In this document: positions 37,501 to 49,200 of the stretch, in pieces
Layout of the letters: each line of letters begins with the position of its first letter
How positions within the stretch are numbered: the first letter of the stretch is position 1
NCBI GenBank assembly: GCA_015832175.1
Contig: WJXW01000008.1
Coordinates: 682,001 to 746,000 of the forward strand
Source: Paraphaeosphaeria minitans
Lineage: Eukaryota > Ascomycota > Dothideomycetes > Pleosporales > Didymosphaeriaceae
DNA length: 64,000 bases
Direction of reading: 5' to 3'
Position numbers and translations under genes: made by a program
The notes under the pieces: generated by a model
Told to the model about the DNA's origin: nothing
Database searches by the model: none
Seen by the model: only the letters and a program-made list of their open reading frames with translations

Positions 37501-39714
37501 TAATCTGCAGGTTGTGTATTATTAACTAAAATAATCCTAAAACTAACTTATACTTAGATTCTAGTAAGACATCTAAGGTAAGTTTCTCTCTATGTCTTTA
37601 GACTATTATTATAGTAGTGACCTCCTAGTATATTTAAGGTATCTTGGGTATTAGGGATCTATTCGCGATATAGATAATATAGGGTACTTTTTTCTTTAAT
37701 ATTATAAGTCCTGCTTATCTTGCTATCTAATAAGATATAAAGTTCTTTCCTACTCCTAAGTCTATAAGAGCTTAAGCCTATATTCCTTTAAGCTATACTA
37801 GTAGCTTAACTAATACTATGCTTACTATAGCATTTAATTTAATAAAGGCGTTTTCTTATTTAAGTTTAGGCCTAAAAAAGACATCTATTTATATAGGTTA
37901 TAGTTAAGTTCTAGTGCCTAGTATGCGTTTCTAAGCATCTGCTTCTATTGTTATTCTTAAGTATATAGCTTATGTAGATTGTTTTCTTCTTCTTCCTGCA
38001 AGGATATTTTTCTATTTTTTCTCCTATAGTCTTTACTATTTCTGTGTACTAGTTAAATTAGTAGCTCTATTATTACTTCTTATATAGGGCAGTTTGTAAA
38101 GCTATCTAAGTGTTTGGCTATATAGTAGTATTTATAGTCTTAGTTTAGACACGTATACTAGTATAGTTATATATAGTCTCTATTAATAAGTATATTACAG
38201 TATTTATTACCTTTTGGCGTAAGGTAAGGAAAGTATTTCACTTATTATTTATCTTAGAGGTGTTTATTATAAGCTATAATAGGGTAGTCTATTTATATCT
38301 ATCTACAGCGCAGTTTCCTTCTAGGTTATTTCTTATTCTCCTCTTTCTCTATCTTGTGTTATACGTATATTAGTTCTTTACAATGCGTTTATATATAGAA
38401 TTAGTATATAGGATTTTAGTGGTCTAGGTAGTACTTTGGTACATAGTCTAACTTCTTATTTTTATAGGGTTACATTCCTTTTAGTGCCTAGTAGGGTTCT
38501 ATGTAGTCCTAAACATTTAGTTTATACTTAGGTAACATAGGGTTGTCTTCTTCCTACCTATTTTATAGGTAAGGAGTAGAAGATCTTAGTATCTCTTCTA
38601 CATCTTCTATGTTGTGGTATACGTTAGAGTTATCTTCTAGATCTTTATATAGTTATAAGTTAGGTAAATCTAATTACTTACTTTGCTCTAGTGTAACGTG
38701 TTAGTAACTAAATAGCGTTGTAATAACTTCCTATTCCTTATTAGGTTCTTAGTCCTTAATAGTTAGTACATTTAACTTAGTTTAATAGACTTTATTCTTT
38801 AATCTATAGTTCCTGGCTATATGGCCTAGTTTACCATATATAAAGCATTTACAGGTCTTAGTTATTAGTTATTAACTTTTATTAAAGACGCGTTTATTAG
38901 GCTGCTTAGGGCCTATCCTTCCTCCTTTTCCTTTACCTAAGTAGTTAAACTAGATATCTTCTATTAGTTCGTATCTCTAGTAGTTCCTTAGCTATTACTT
39001 TTAGACGATTCTAACAGGATTCTTATAAACTATTTTTACTAGTTGTCTAAAGCTTATCGCCTTAGGGTTTTGGTAGAGCTCCTGTTATAGTAAAAACTAC
39101 TCTTTGTTAATTCTAATAGTTTCTTTATATAGTTCTTTAAGGTTAGTGATTTGTGTACCACTATGTAGGAGTTCCTTACGTAGTTTCTATTTAAGTCCTT
39201 GTTTATATATATCCTAAAGAGATTTATTATTCTAGTTAAGTTATATAGCGTATCTGCAGAACTTAGCTATATACTTAGCTACTAATTATTTCTAAGTTAT
39301 AGTCTAAATCTTTGCTTTCGCAATAGAGTCCTTATTAGTAATTCTAAAGAGTTATTTAAGGCATTTCTTAAAGTTACTGTAATCCTTAATAATGTTAACT
39401 ATATTAGTGTGCTTATTTACGTAATTATTATTATTATTATTATGGTCTATTCCTAGGTACTTTTTAAGGTAAGGATAAATCTATAATCCTATATCTCCTT
39501 ATATATATATTACTGCGAAGATAACTTTCTTTTTATCTTTAAAGAGTTTGTCTAAGTTAAAGAAGTAGAGGTCTAACTAGAGAATCTAAACGTTAGTTTA
39601 AAATTATTTACTAAAGTAGAGATTAGGTTTATACACCTTACTACTATCCTTTATAAAAGTAATTTTAGTAGCACCTAAAGCTATAGAAGAGGTAGGAGTT
39701 TATAAAGTACTTAT
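34525..39714 (-). pseudogene. Gypsy-1 copy 2 gag-pol, broken by RIP
   Basis: Likely start is ATA at 39714-39712. The gag zinc knuckle is near 38810-38860. The reverse transcriptase box at 36707-36718 reads YIDD, so both catalytic Asp codons survive here, unlike in the other copies read. RNase H is near 36250-36280. Integrase follows, and the chromodomain is near 34600-34635. Many stops remain, so it is still dead. Confidence 0.85.
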
Positions 39715-39731
39715 ATTAAGGGTGTTTAAAA

Positions 39732-40187
39732 TGTTAAATCTAAGAGAGTAGCTAGTCCTAAAGGGTTAAGATTAGTTCTTAGGCAGGAGTACTTATAGAA
39801 GGTAAAAGGTCTTGTTAATATAATAGTATTTTATAAAGTGTAATAAGTTAATAATTTGGTCTACTAGAATCTAAACAATAGATTAATAAACAGATTAAAT
39901 ATAAGTATAAAAAGCTTATTCTCGCGTTCTTATATACTAAGTAGTCCTATACGTCCTAGAATCCCATATGTCCTAGAGTCCTATACGTCCTAGAGTTTTA
40001 TACGTCCTAGAGTCCTGTACGGGCGAGTTCTACGCGTCCTAGAGTTCCTATATAGGCAAGGCCTGTGCGGTTCTTAAAACCCTTAGGACCTATAATCTAT
40101 TATCTAACTGCTTAGTTAGCTAACTCCAGCAGACTAGTAGTCTAATAAGCTCGCGCCCCGCTGCTCGCGCACAGCCAGATCCTAACA
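39732..40187 (-). repeat. Gypsy-1 LTR type A (5' LTR of copy 2)
   Basis: 456 bp, ends cctaaca. It keeps the GC-rich block gcgccccgctgctcgcgc near 40153-40170. Confidence 0.9.
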
Positions 40188-40351
40188 TTTAGGAGTAGAG
40201 TTATAAAGAATACAAAGAGCTAATTGTAGGAAAGGATACCAAAAGGGCAGACTATATACAAAAGAAACAAGCCTCTTGGCAAGAATCCTGTAATATAAAT
40301 TAGTGGATCCAGAAAGAATCACAGAAGTGAGTGTTTTACTTTAACACGTAT

Positions 40352-43300
40352 TTAATAAAAAAGTAGCGTCTACTCTATTAAATTTTAAAGAGTCTAATTA
40401 TGCTATCCCTATTATAGAGAGAAAGGAACCTCCTTATAAACTACTTTATAATCTCTTAGAGTGGGAGCTTAAGGTACTTTAGGAGTATCTAGAAGATACT
40501 TTAAAAAAGAAATAAATTAGGTATAGCACTAGCCTAGCTAGAGCACTAATTCTATTTACCCTTAAGAAAAATAGTACACTACAGCTTTACGTAAATTATT
40601 AGGGCCTTAACGTAATTACTATTAAAGATTATTACTTACTAGCTTTAGTTAGAGAGACACTTAACCGCCTATTAGGCGTATACTATTATATAACCCTTAA
40701 TCTTTGCAACGCCTACTATAGAATTTAGATCTAGATAAGAGATAAGTAGAAAACTATATTCTAAACTTACTATAGCTACTTTAAATACTTAGTAATACTA
40801 TTTAGCTTAACTAATACCCCTACAAGCTTCTAGATATATATTAATAAAGCACTAGCACTACACCTAGATTATATATATATTATATACCTAGATAATATAC
40901 TTATCTATACTTATAATAAGGATCTTACGCTTTATAAGCGTGCTATCTACGCTGTGCTTAAATTACTACGTAAGACTAAACTTTTTATTAATTTAATTAA
41001 GTGCATATTCGCCTTAGGCAAAGTCTACTTCCTTAGTTTTATTATAACTACGTAAGGAATCTGCGCTAATCCTATGCGTATAGTAACTATTATAGAATAG
41101 CTATAGCTAACTAGCATCTAAGAGCTCTAGTTATTTCTAGGCTTTATAAACTTTTATAGGTAATTTATTAAGGTATATACGCAAGAAACTGCTCTTCTTT
41201 TAGACCTACTTAAGAAGAACTAAGTGTTCTAATAGTTAGTAGAAGCTAATAATACTTTTAAAATACTTAAAACGTGCTTCTTAAGTGCGCTTATTCTACG
41301 CTACTTTAACTCTACGCTGCTAATCTAATTAGAGACTAATATATCTACTTTTATAATATATAGTATCCTTTTGCAGCTATTTAAGGACTAGAAGTAGCAC
41401 CTAGTTACTTTTATATTAAGAAAACTTTAAGTAGTAGAGCTAAATTATAAAGTATATAATTTTAAGCTCCTTACTATTATCTACTACTTTAAGTAATAGA
41501 GACATTATCTAGATAGTATATAGTACATAATTTAAGTGCTAAGTAACTATAATAACTTACGCAGTATACGCGCTGTATAGAAGCTAAACCTATAATAAGT
41601 ATAATAGGTGATGTACCTAGTAGCTTTTAATTTTAAAGTGAAACACTGCCTAGGGAAAATAAATCTAGCAGATAAACTATTAAGAAGGGCAAATTACGCA
41701 CAGGAGAACCTATTACTAACCTATTTATTACCTACCCTATAGAACAAAATACTATAGAGGACTAAGCATAGTAGAGTAAGTAGATCTATAAATAAGCTAA
41801 GCTTATTAGGCGTATATAAGACGTATATTACTAATATTTATAGAGCTATAAGAGTCCCTACTACTAGTGCTATAGTGTGTATACTATATGTACTACGCTT
41901 ACTGGCTAAAGTATTAGTTAGTAGTAAACTTATAATAAAAGAGTCTAACCTTATTACTAAAGTTTAGTAGTTTTAGCAAAGGGACGCCTTTACTATTAAG
42001 TATATTACTAGCTTAAGGCGTAAGAGAAGTACTTAAAGTAGTAGTAAAGTATAAGTATAGCGCCTTAAAAAAATAGAAGTCCTAAGGTATAATAGTAAAT
42101 TATATATCCTAGATAAACTAGTAATTAGGTAAGAGATTTTATTCTAGCACTATAATACGTATATAGTAGGCTACTTTAGCGTACGTAGAACGCTTAAGGC
42201 TATTAAGAGGACCTACTATTAGCCTCTTATAAGTTAAGATGTTTAGAAGTATGTAAGGACTTATACTATTTACTAATAGAGTAAAGCTCTAAAGTAGAGT
42301 AAGTATAGCTAACTATTACCTCTTCTAACGCTAAAGGATATCTTTAAGGAAGTCTTACTAGACTTTATAACTAGATTCCTACTAGTAAAGGATTAAGGCA
42401 GCTGCGCTTTTAATATAATCTTTATAATTATATACTACTTCTCTAAGATAGCTATTTATATCCCTACACAGAAAATATAGGATATAAAGAAATTTGCAGA
42501 AGCCTACTTCTAAGAGGTTATTTTAAAGTTTAGTATTTAGAAAGGTATTATATTTAATAGGGGCTCTACCTTTACCTCCACTTTTTAGGCAGAAATATAC
42601 TACTAACTATAGGTAAAGCGTAGGCTTAGCACTACTTTTTACTCCTAAATAGATAGGCAAATAGAGCACTAGAATTAGACGCTTAAATAATACCTTTGTA
42701 TATTTATTATACCTCTATAAATAAACTAGGTTAAACTACTCTTAATAGGTTAATTTATATACAATAACTCTATCTATAATTTAATAAAAATAACACCTTT
42801 CTATATAGTATATAGTAAGCACCCTATCCTTACTACGCCTCCTATAGACAGTAGGCTAGAGGGGGAGCTACTAGATATAGTTAAGAGAGTAAAACATATA
42901 TATAGTGTATACGTATTGCTTATAGAGCACCTATACTTAGTATAAGAGTATTAGAGCTAGTATTATAATAAGAAGTATAAGTAAGAGTTATTCTAGAGAG
43001 GCAACTTAGTCCTACTTAGTATAAAGAATATATATATGCTTTAATAACTAAGTAAGAAGCTATTAGGAAAATTTATTAGGCCCTTCTAAGTATAGAACGT
43101 AGTTAGAATATAGGTATACTACCTACTCCTCTTACTACACTATTGCATTTATAATGTATTTTATATTTCCCTTCTTAAATAATAGAAACTAAGGCTAGAA
43201 GTAGAAGATATTAATACCTAGCTACTAGAGGTTACACCTAAAGGAGGAGAAGCCTAAGAAGTAAAAGAAATCCTAGCTAAGTAGATAAGAAAGAGGCAAA

Positions 43301-43405
43301 AGTAATACCTACTTTACTAAAAAGGCTATAATAAGACTTAAGACACCTAGATTCTAGAGTTAGATTTTAAAGATATAGATAACTTAGTCTAAACTTTTAA
43401 AGGGA
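40352..43405 (+). pseudogene. Gypsy-2 plus copy: reverse transcriptase to chromodomain
   Basis: The clearest Gypsy-2 coding region. Reverse transcriptase spans about 40380-41000, with ILFTLKKNSTLQLYVNY, LNVITIKDYY and the box YLDNILIYT at 40885-40896 (family YLDD). RNase H is about 41300-41640, with AELNYKVYNF. Integrase has its zinc region near 42130-42250, the first Asp in DFITRF at 42361, and NRGSTFTSTF near 42556. A C-terminal chromodomain at about 43255-43395 includes KGYNKT-stop-DT-stop-I (family KGYxxxxxTWEP). Gypsy-2 is therefore a chromovirus. TAG at Trp positions is frequent. Confidence 0.85.
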
Positions 43406-43489
43406 AAAGAGCTACGCATATAAAGAAAAAGTAAAGGATATAATAAAAGCACATAGAACGTAGATATAATATATATTATTATAAAGCAC

Positions 43490-44376
43490 TATAGCTTAGG
43501 GAGCACTTATAGCTTATTAGGGGTATTTACCTAAGGCCTATAGGCTAGCTTCTAAAAAGTAATTTAACTAAACTACGCGCTGCCTACACCTCTACTACTT
43601 ATTATCTTTATTATCTTTACTATTCTTACTATTCTTACCTACTACACTTCTAGTAGTAACCTCTTCCTTACTCTTTTTATTACTATTATTTAAGTTACTC
43701 TTATTATAGTAAGGAATAGACACTAGATTAATTTAAAATAAGTTATTAGTATGCGTTTTAAGTGTGGGAAAGGTGTAAACTTACTATCTACTATATAAAG
43801 GGAATAACTATTTTAAGAGTATTAGTAATCTAATACTACTCTACTAGGATTAAGCCTAGATACTAAGGGCTAGTAGTAGGCACCTAGGTTACTACACCTA
43901 TAAGTGTACTAATATAAACTATAATACGCTAATAGTTAGCTAGCTTTAAGTTAAATTACTTCTAGTAATAAGCTAGCTTTAGGCCTACTACCTTTACACG
44001 CTTATTTATCTTACGCTACCTACCTAGGGTCTCTATAACTATAATATAGTAGTAGTTATAAAGGGCGTATAGGCGATTAAGGCGCCTATTTATTACCTTT
44101 AGTATCTATAAGTATTAGCTAAAGCGTATATATAACGTATAACTCTAGATATACTAAGTTGCACCCTCTGTAATTACTTTTAATATAATATTTACAGCGC
44201 TTATTATTATCTTTAATATAGTCCTTAGGGAGCTTTACTAAGTTCTATATATAGCGTATATAAGTTGTAAGTATTATATTATAGTCTATACACTTAGTAT
44301 CTCTACTAAATGTAAAGGTAGTAGTATAATAGAGATTAGACTTCTTAATATATTTAGGTACTAGGTAGTATAGTAT
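43490..44376 (-). pseudogene. Antisense frame of Gypsy-2, plus copy
   Basis: Reverse counterpart of 18940-19800. The start codon is now ATA (44376-44374). It reads against pol from the 3' side of the element. The two Gypsy-2 copies share it although they differ by much RIP, so it belonged to the parent element. Confidence 0.5.
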
Positions 44377-44584
44377 CTTAAGTAATTAAGGGGGTTATTT
44401 AAAGATTAAGCGCTCTATCTATACTAAAAATAAGTTATATGTGTGTTATATAGGTAGAGAGCACACGAAGATTAAAACAATATTAACACTATATAGCCCT
44501 ATTACCCTATATTACAAGAGGCTATAGCAAACAGAAGGCGTAAGAGCCTTATAATAAATAATACGCGCAATGCGTTTACAACGT
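44377..44584. other. Gypsy-2 3' sequence without recognised gene
   Basis: Matches 18732-18939 in reverse. No frame or repeat is seen. It ends at aacgt (44580-44584), the target site of Gypsy-1 copy 3. Confidence 0.6.
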
Positions 44585-45053
44585 TATTAGGATCTAAAAT
44601 CCACATAATAGTAGGAAGCCGGTTTTATACCTAGTAGGCGCGTAGCAAGGATTAAGCGGGGATTTAAGGCTGGCTACGCCTTAAACAAAGGAGTTACGTA
44701 ACTCCTCTTTACAGAGCGCTTAATTACTCTATACTAGAGTATAACATATATAACCACTCTCTATAGAGCGCTTAATTGCTCTATACTAGAGTATAACACA
44801 TATAACCGCTCTCTATAGAACGCTCCCTATAGAGCGGACTTTGCTTAGTATATAGGAATACAAGAATAGACTCTCTATACTTATATTTAATCTATTTATT
44901 AATCTATTGTTTAGATTCTAGTAGACTAAATTGTTAACTTATTACACTTCATAAGATACTATTATATTAACAAGACCTTCTACCTTCTATAAGTACTCCT
45001 ACCTAAGAACTAACCTTAACCCTTTAGGACTAGCTACCCTTTTAGATTTAATA
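44585..45053 (+). repeat. Gypsy-1 LTR type E (5' LTR of copy 3)
   Basis: 469 bp, starts tattaggatc (TG changed to TA) and ends gatttaata. From about 44848 (agtatatagg) to the end it matches all other Gypsy-1 LTRs. 44585-44847 is unique to this copy and is the U3 of type E, with a 52-bp tandem repeat. 45054-45070 is the leader. Confidence 0.85.
44713..44840. repeat. 52-bp tandem repeat in LTR type E
   Basis: Units 44713-44764 and 44765-44816 plus a partial third to 44840, each starting agagcgcttaatt. Each unit contains the near-palindrome ctctatactagagtata. The LTR types each have a different repeat in this place, as expected for promoter enhancer repeats. Confidence 0.85.
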
Positions 45054-45070
45054 TCTTAAACACCCTTAAT

Positions 45071-45125
45071 ATAAGTACTTTATAAACTCCTACCTCTTTT
45101 ATAGCTTTAGGTGCTACTAAAATTA
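45071..45125 (+). pseudogene. Gypsy-1 copy 3 gag start
   Basis: Frame from ATA (45071, originally ATG) reading ISTL-stop-TPTSFIALGATK, as at 53335 in copy 5. It is cut after 18 codons by copy 4 and resumes at 51832. Confidence 0.7.
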
Positions 45126-45536
45126 TGTTAAATCCAAGAGGGTAGCTAGTCCTAAAGGGTTAAGGTTGGTTCTCAGGCAGGAGTACTTATAGAAGGTGAA
45201 AGGTCTTGTTAATATAATAGTATCTTATAAAGTGTAACAAGTTAATAATTTAGTCTACTAGAATCCAAATAATAGATTAATAAATAGATTAAACATAAGT
45301 ATAGAGAGCCTATCCTCGCGTTCCTATATACTTTAAGTAATTAGTGAACTAATCGCTCTAATTAAACTAATTAAGCACTAATTAGTTACTTAGTATGTTA
45401 AGTGCTTAGTCTAATTAGTTGTCTTAGCGCTCTAATTACACTAATTAGGTTACGTGACCTTTTGTGCTGTGCCACTCGAATAATAAATATAAATACATAT
45501 AAAGATTCTAAGAGGCCTAGCCTTCGGATCTTAATA
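45126..45536 (-). repeat. Gypsy-1 LTR type B (3' LTR of copy 4)
   Basis: 411 bp. 45126-45336 is the shared R-U5 side and 45337-45536 is the type B U3. That U3 has repeats of the form cgctctaatta(a/c)actaatta (about 45353 and 45427) and a short GC-balanced block tgtgctgtgccactcg near 45464. The polypurine tract is in reverse at 45537-45550 (ttatctccctcctt). Confidence 0.9.
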
Positions 45537-45659
45537 TTATCTCCCTCCTTACTAGGATTTGTCCCTAAATTATGTAACTATGTCTTATGCCTAGTTATAA
45601 CTAGAGCTTGCCCTACGTTATAAGTTAGCTTACTTACATTATACCCTAATAACCTTTTT

Positions 45660-46189
45660 AGTCTAGCACTACCTATTGCTATTACCTATCCGATTTTATT
45701 AACTCCTTTGGCAAAGTTATAGTTAAGAAATGCTTAATGTGTATAAAATATAACTGTGTTTATAAAATTTATGTTTAGTTTAAAAGATGTAGAGAATATA
45801 TTTATTAAGGTTAACGTTATAATATACACATTTTAGAGTCTAAGTTTAAGCGTTTATTAGTAGAGAAAAAGAAATTGCGTGTGTAAATAAAAGAGTTAAG
45901 AGAAACGTAGAAGGCTGTGTTTAAGGCCTATAAAGAGGCGTTAGAGAAATTATAGGTTATACGCGCGTATAAAGATTAGTTACGTTAGTAAATAGACTTA
46001 CTAAATAAGTATACTAAGGATGCGATAGTAGTTAAGGAGAAGAATATTAAAGAGGCTAAATCTTGTAAGGCTATTAATCTAGTAGTTAATAAGACTCCTT
46101 TAGGTCCCTTCTTGTCTCCTATAACATAGAGCGCTTTTAAGGATTTCCTGTTAGAATTCTAGAATAATCTAGTGCCTTTACTGTCTTAG
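45660..46189 (+). pseudogene. Antisense Cys-rich coiled-coil frame, type B
   Basis: Frame between the 3' LTR and pol, read on the plus strand for about 175 codons. It contains CLMCIKYNCVYK (45731 on), then KRCREYIY-stop-G-stop-RY (from CxxC...GxxC), then SKFKRLLVEKKKLRV and further Glu/Lys/Leu-rich heptad-like sequence to about 46060, ending near PLGPFLSPIT. Copy 5 has a similar layout (CSKC...GLKC, then KKKKLEAQ). The frame starts about 125 bp from the LTR, so an LTR promoter firing inward could express it. No known family name; role unknown. Confidence 0.6.
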
Positions 46190-46219
46190 GTATAAATGTT
46201 ATTATACTGTGTAGGTTGT

Positions 46220-49200
46220 TAGTAGAATTCTCTAATTTTTTATTAATAGTTTCCTAAGTAGTTCTCTAGTTCCTAAGTGTTTTCGCTATGTAAGTAACCT
46301 TTCTACTTAATAAGGTACGCGTTGCTATACTAATTATATTCTAGAATTCTTTTAACCTTAAATTTATTTTCTTCTTTAGTTCTGTGGTAGAAGGCGGTTC
46401 TAACTGGTGTATTAGGGTCTACTAGTTCTAGTAGTAATATATAGAATACTAGGTATATCTTTGCATCTGGCAGTAGTTCTAACTTATAGTTTACTAGTGA
46501 TATTTGCTTAGAAATATAAAATAGTCTAACCTTAATATAATCTAGTTTCTTGTGTTTCTTCTTCTAAGTTTAAAGGTTCTTTATAAGCAGATATACTTTA
46601 TCCCCTTTCTTTAGCTAAGGTGCTATTTTTTATTTTTAGTTTTAGTATAAAATTAATTGCTGCTAAGCTTTCTTAAGATTCTTTTAGAGTTATTAGTGTA
46701 TTTTCTTTATATTTTCTGCTATTTCTATAGCTTCTTTTGCTTTAATTATTGTAGGAAATTATTAGTTAAAGAGATGTGGGTGTCTTCTGTAGTTTATATA
46801 GAATAGTATATATCCTAATACTGCTAATACTTTATTATTATAGGCTAACTGTGCTATAGGTAGTAATAAAATCTAGTTATTCTTCTAACTATTGCAGTAG
46901 ATGCGTAGGTACGTTTCTATAGTTTAGTTTATACGTTCTATCTATCTATCTATTTATAGATAATAAGCTATTAATAGCTTTTGTTTTATTCTAAGTAGTG
47001 CTATAAGCGTTATCTAATAATTTAACGTGAAGAGCTTGTCTCTATTACTAATAATTATTTTCGGGATTCTGTGGTGTCTAACTAGTTAGTCTAGAATAAG
47101 AAAAGTAAGTTCCTTTACTATTATTCTTTTAAGGCATAGAATAAGCTTAATATACTTAGTTAGTTAGTAGACTATTACTAGTATACTGTTGTATTTAATT
47201 CCTGTTATTAGATCCTTAGAGTTTAGAATTCCTATAACAAAATCTATAGTAATGTCTTCCTATAGTGCTATTAGTATTCTAATTACTTACATTTCTCTAT
47301 ATTTAAGATATGTGCTGTATTTGTTTCTCTAGCATTCTACATATTTATAGATATAAGTTATTATAGCTTCTTTAATTCCTTTAAAGGTGTAATTCCTTTA
47401 GATAAGTTCTATTATTTTTGTAATACCTAGGTATCTATACATAGGGTTATTATAGTATTATTAAATAATCTTAGTCTATAGATGTTCTAGAACGTCTTAG
47501 TTAACTACTAAAAGTTAATTTAGTTCTACTATTAGTTCTAGAGATCTATCTTTAGCTTTGCAAAGGATTACAGAGAAGGTTTTTACTTTTTCTCCTACTA
47601 GATTACTTTGTTAGCTAAGAGCGTCTACTCTGCTATTTTCTTTCCTAGCTATATAGATAATTTTAAACTTGTACTGTCTAGTGGTTTATAACTATCTTTA
47701 TTATTATAGCGTAAGTTCTTTTATTGTCGTAAACCTTAAAAGGTTCTTCTAATCTATATAAATTTCTAGCGTTAAGTAACTAAGCGTATAAATCCTCTAG
47801 TGCTTTAAAACTTTAACAATAGCGTAGAGTTCTTTATTATATACGTTATATTATGTTTTAGCGTTATTAAATTTGCATAAGTAATAGGTAATTAGGTGCT
47901 ATTTACTATTACGTTTTTATTTAGCGTAGGCGCCTAGCGCAAGATCGCTAGCGTCTATTTTAAAGCGCAGTGGTTTATTACTTCTAAAATAAATAAGGAT
48001 AGGTTCTATAATACATACTGTCTTAAGGAGTTAAAATAACATTCTACACTTATTTGTCTATTTAAAGGGTATATCCTTCTTTATAAGATTTATTAAAGGT
48101 ATTGTGACTTTTATATAATTTTAGATAAATTATTAGTTAAATCTATAGAATCCTAAGAATTCTTAGATATTCTTGGCTATCTTTAGTATTAGCTAGTTCT
48201 TAATACATTTAACTTTACTTAGTGCCATCTTAATTCCTTCTATAGTAATAATATGTCCTAGGAATTTAAGTTATTTAACGTTAAACTTATATTTCTTAAG
48301 TTTAATATAAAGGTATGCTTTATCTAGTGCTTCTAGTACTATTTGTATATACTTAGTGTAGTCTAATTCGTTTTTAGAAAAGATAAGAATATTATCTATA
48401 TATGTGATAACAAATATGTCTAGATGTTTACAAAGTACGTTGTTAATAAGTGCCATAAAAGCTACTAGTGTATTTGTAAGTCTAAATAGCATAATCTTAT
48501 ACTTAAATAGTCTGTAGCGTAATTAAAATACTATTTTCTATTCTTTACCTTTCTTAATTTATATAAGGTGGTAACTGTCTCTTAAATCTATTATTGTAAA
48601 TATTTTAGCTTAAGATAGTTAATCTCGTAACTTTGTAATATTTAGTAGTAGATATTAGTTCTTTATTATTATATTATTAAGTTATTAGTAGTTAACGCAT
48701 AGTCTGTCTAATCCATCCTTTTTCTTAATAAATATAAAAGGGCTTACTACTAGTAACTTTAATAGTTATATATATCCTTTCTTAAGGTTTGTCTTAATAA
48801 AATTACGTTCTTTAAGGAGTTCTTCTTCTATTTTACTATATAGTAGTCTAAAGGGTGGCGTCTTCTTTTCTTCTAGGTCTATTATAAGATCCTAGGGTCG
48901 ATGTTTAGGTAGGTTTACTTTTCCTTCCTTTTCTGTAAATATGTATATCTATTTCCTATACTCTCTTAGTAAGGTAAGGGGTGTACTATTGTCCTCCTTC
49001 TCGCGCTTCTTAATTTAGTAGTTCCTACTAGCGTTTACTAAGGTGTGCTTCCGTTTTTTAACTATCTATCGCAGTATTATATTATTAATAACTCCCTTAT
49101 CTACTATTATTTTTAGTTAATACGTAGGCTTTACTTATAATGCATAATTGCAGCGTTTAAACAATATTTTCTTTGTACCCTAGTTAATCTATAGGTTATA

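Larger units (their letters stand above)
33471..40187 (-). mobile_element. Gypsy-1 copy 2, full length, subfamily A
   Basis: 6717 bp, minus strand, LTRs 33471-33926 and 39732-40187 (456 bp each). It has a perfect target duplication tttag at 33466-33470 and 40188-40192, inside the Copia-1 solo LTR. The internal order is as in copy 1. It is the third layer of nesting here: Gypsy-2, Copia-1 LTR, Gypsy-1. Confidence 0.95.
33430..40346 (-). repeat. Copia-1 solo LTR, split by Gypsy-1 copy 2
   Basis: The LTR is in two parts, 33430-33470 and 40193-40346. Joined across the insert they give one 195-bp Copia-1 LTR. Its own target duplication is perfect: cgtat at 33425-33429 and 40347-40351. The uninterrupted Gypsy-2 sequence near 22960-22985 confirms the empty site. 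A single LTR with intact duplication is the usual product of recombination between the two LTRs of a full element. Confidence 0.95.

Noticed and set aside
33430..40346. Second half of a full Copia-1 element around Gypsy-1 copy 2
   Set aside because: Only one LTR is present and it is bounded by its own cgtat duplication; no internal Copia sequence exists there.
45402..45623. Open frame of 73 codons on the plus strand
   Set aside because: It crosses the U3 end of LTR type B and the polypurine tract, has no motif and is not kept in the other copy of the LTR.
48271..48492. Open frame of 73 codons on the minus strand as a gene of its own
   Set aside because: It is part of the Gypsy-1 copy 4 reverse transcriptase (YIDNILIFS). 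Its ends are RIP stops, not gene borders.
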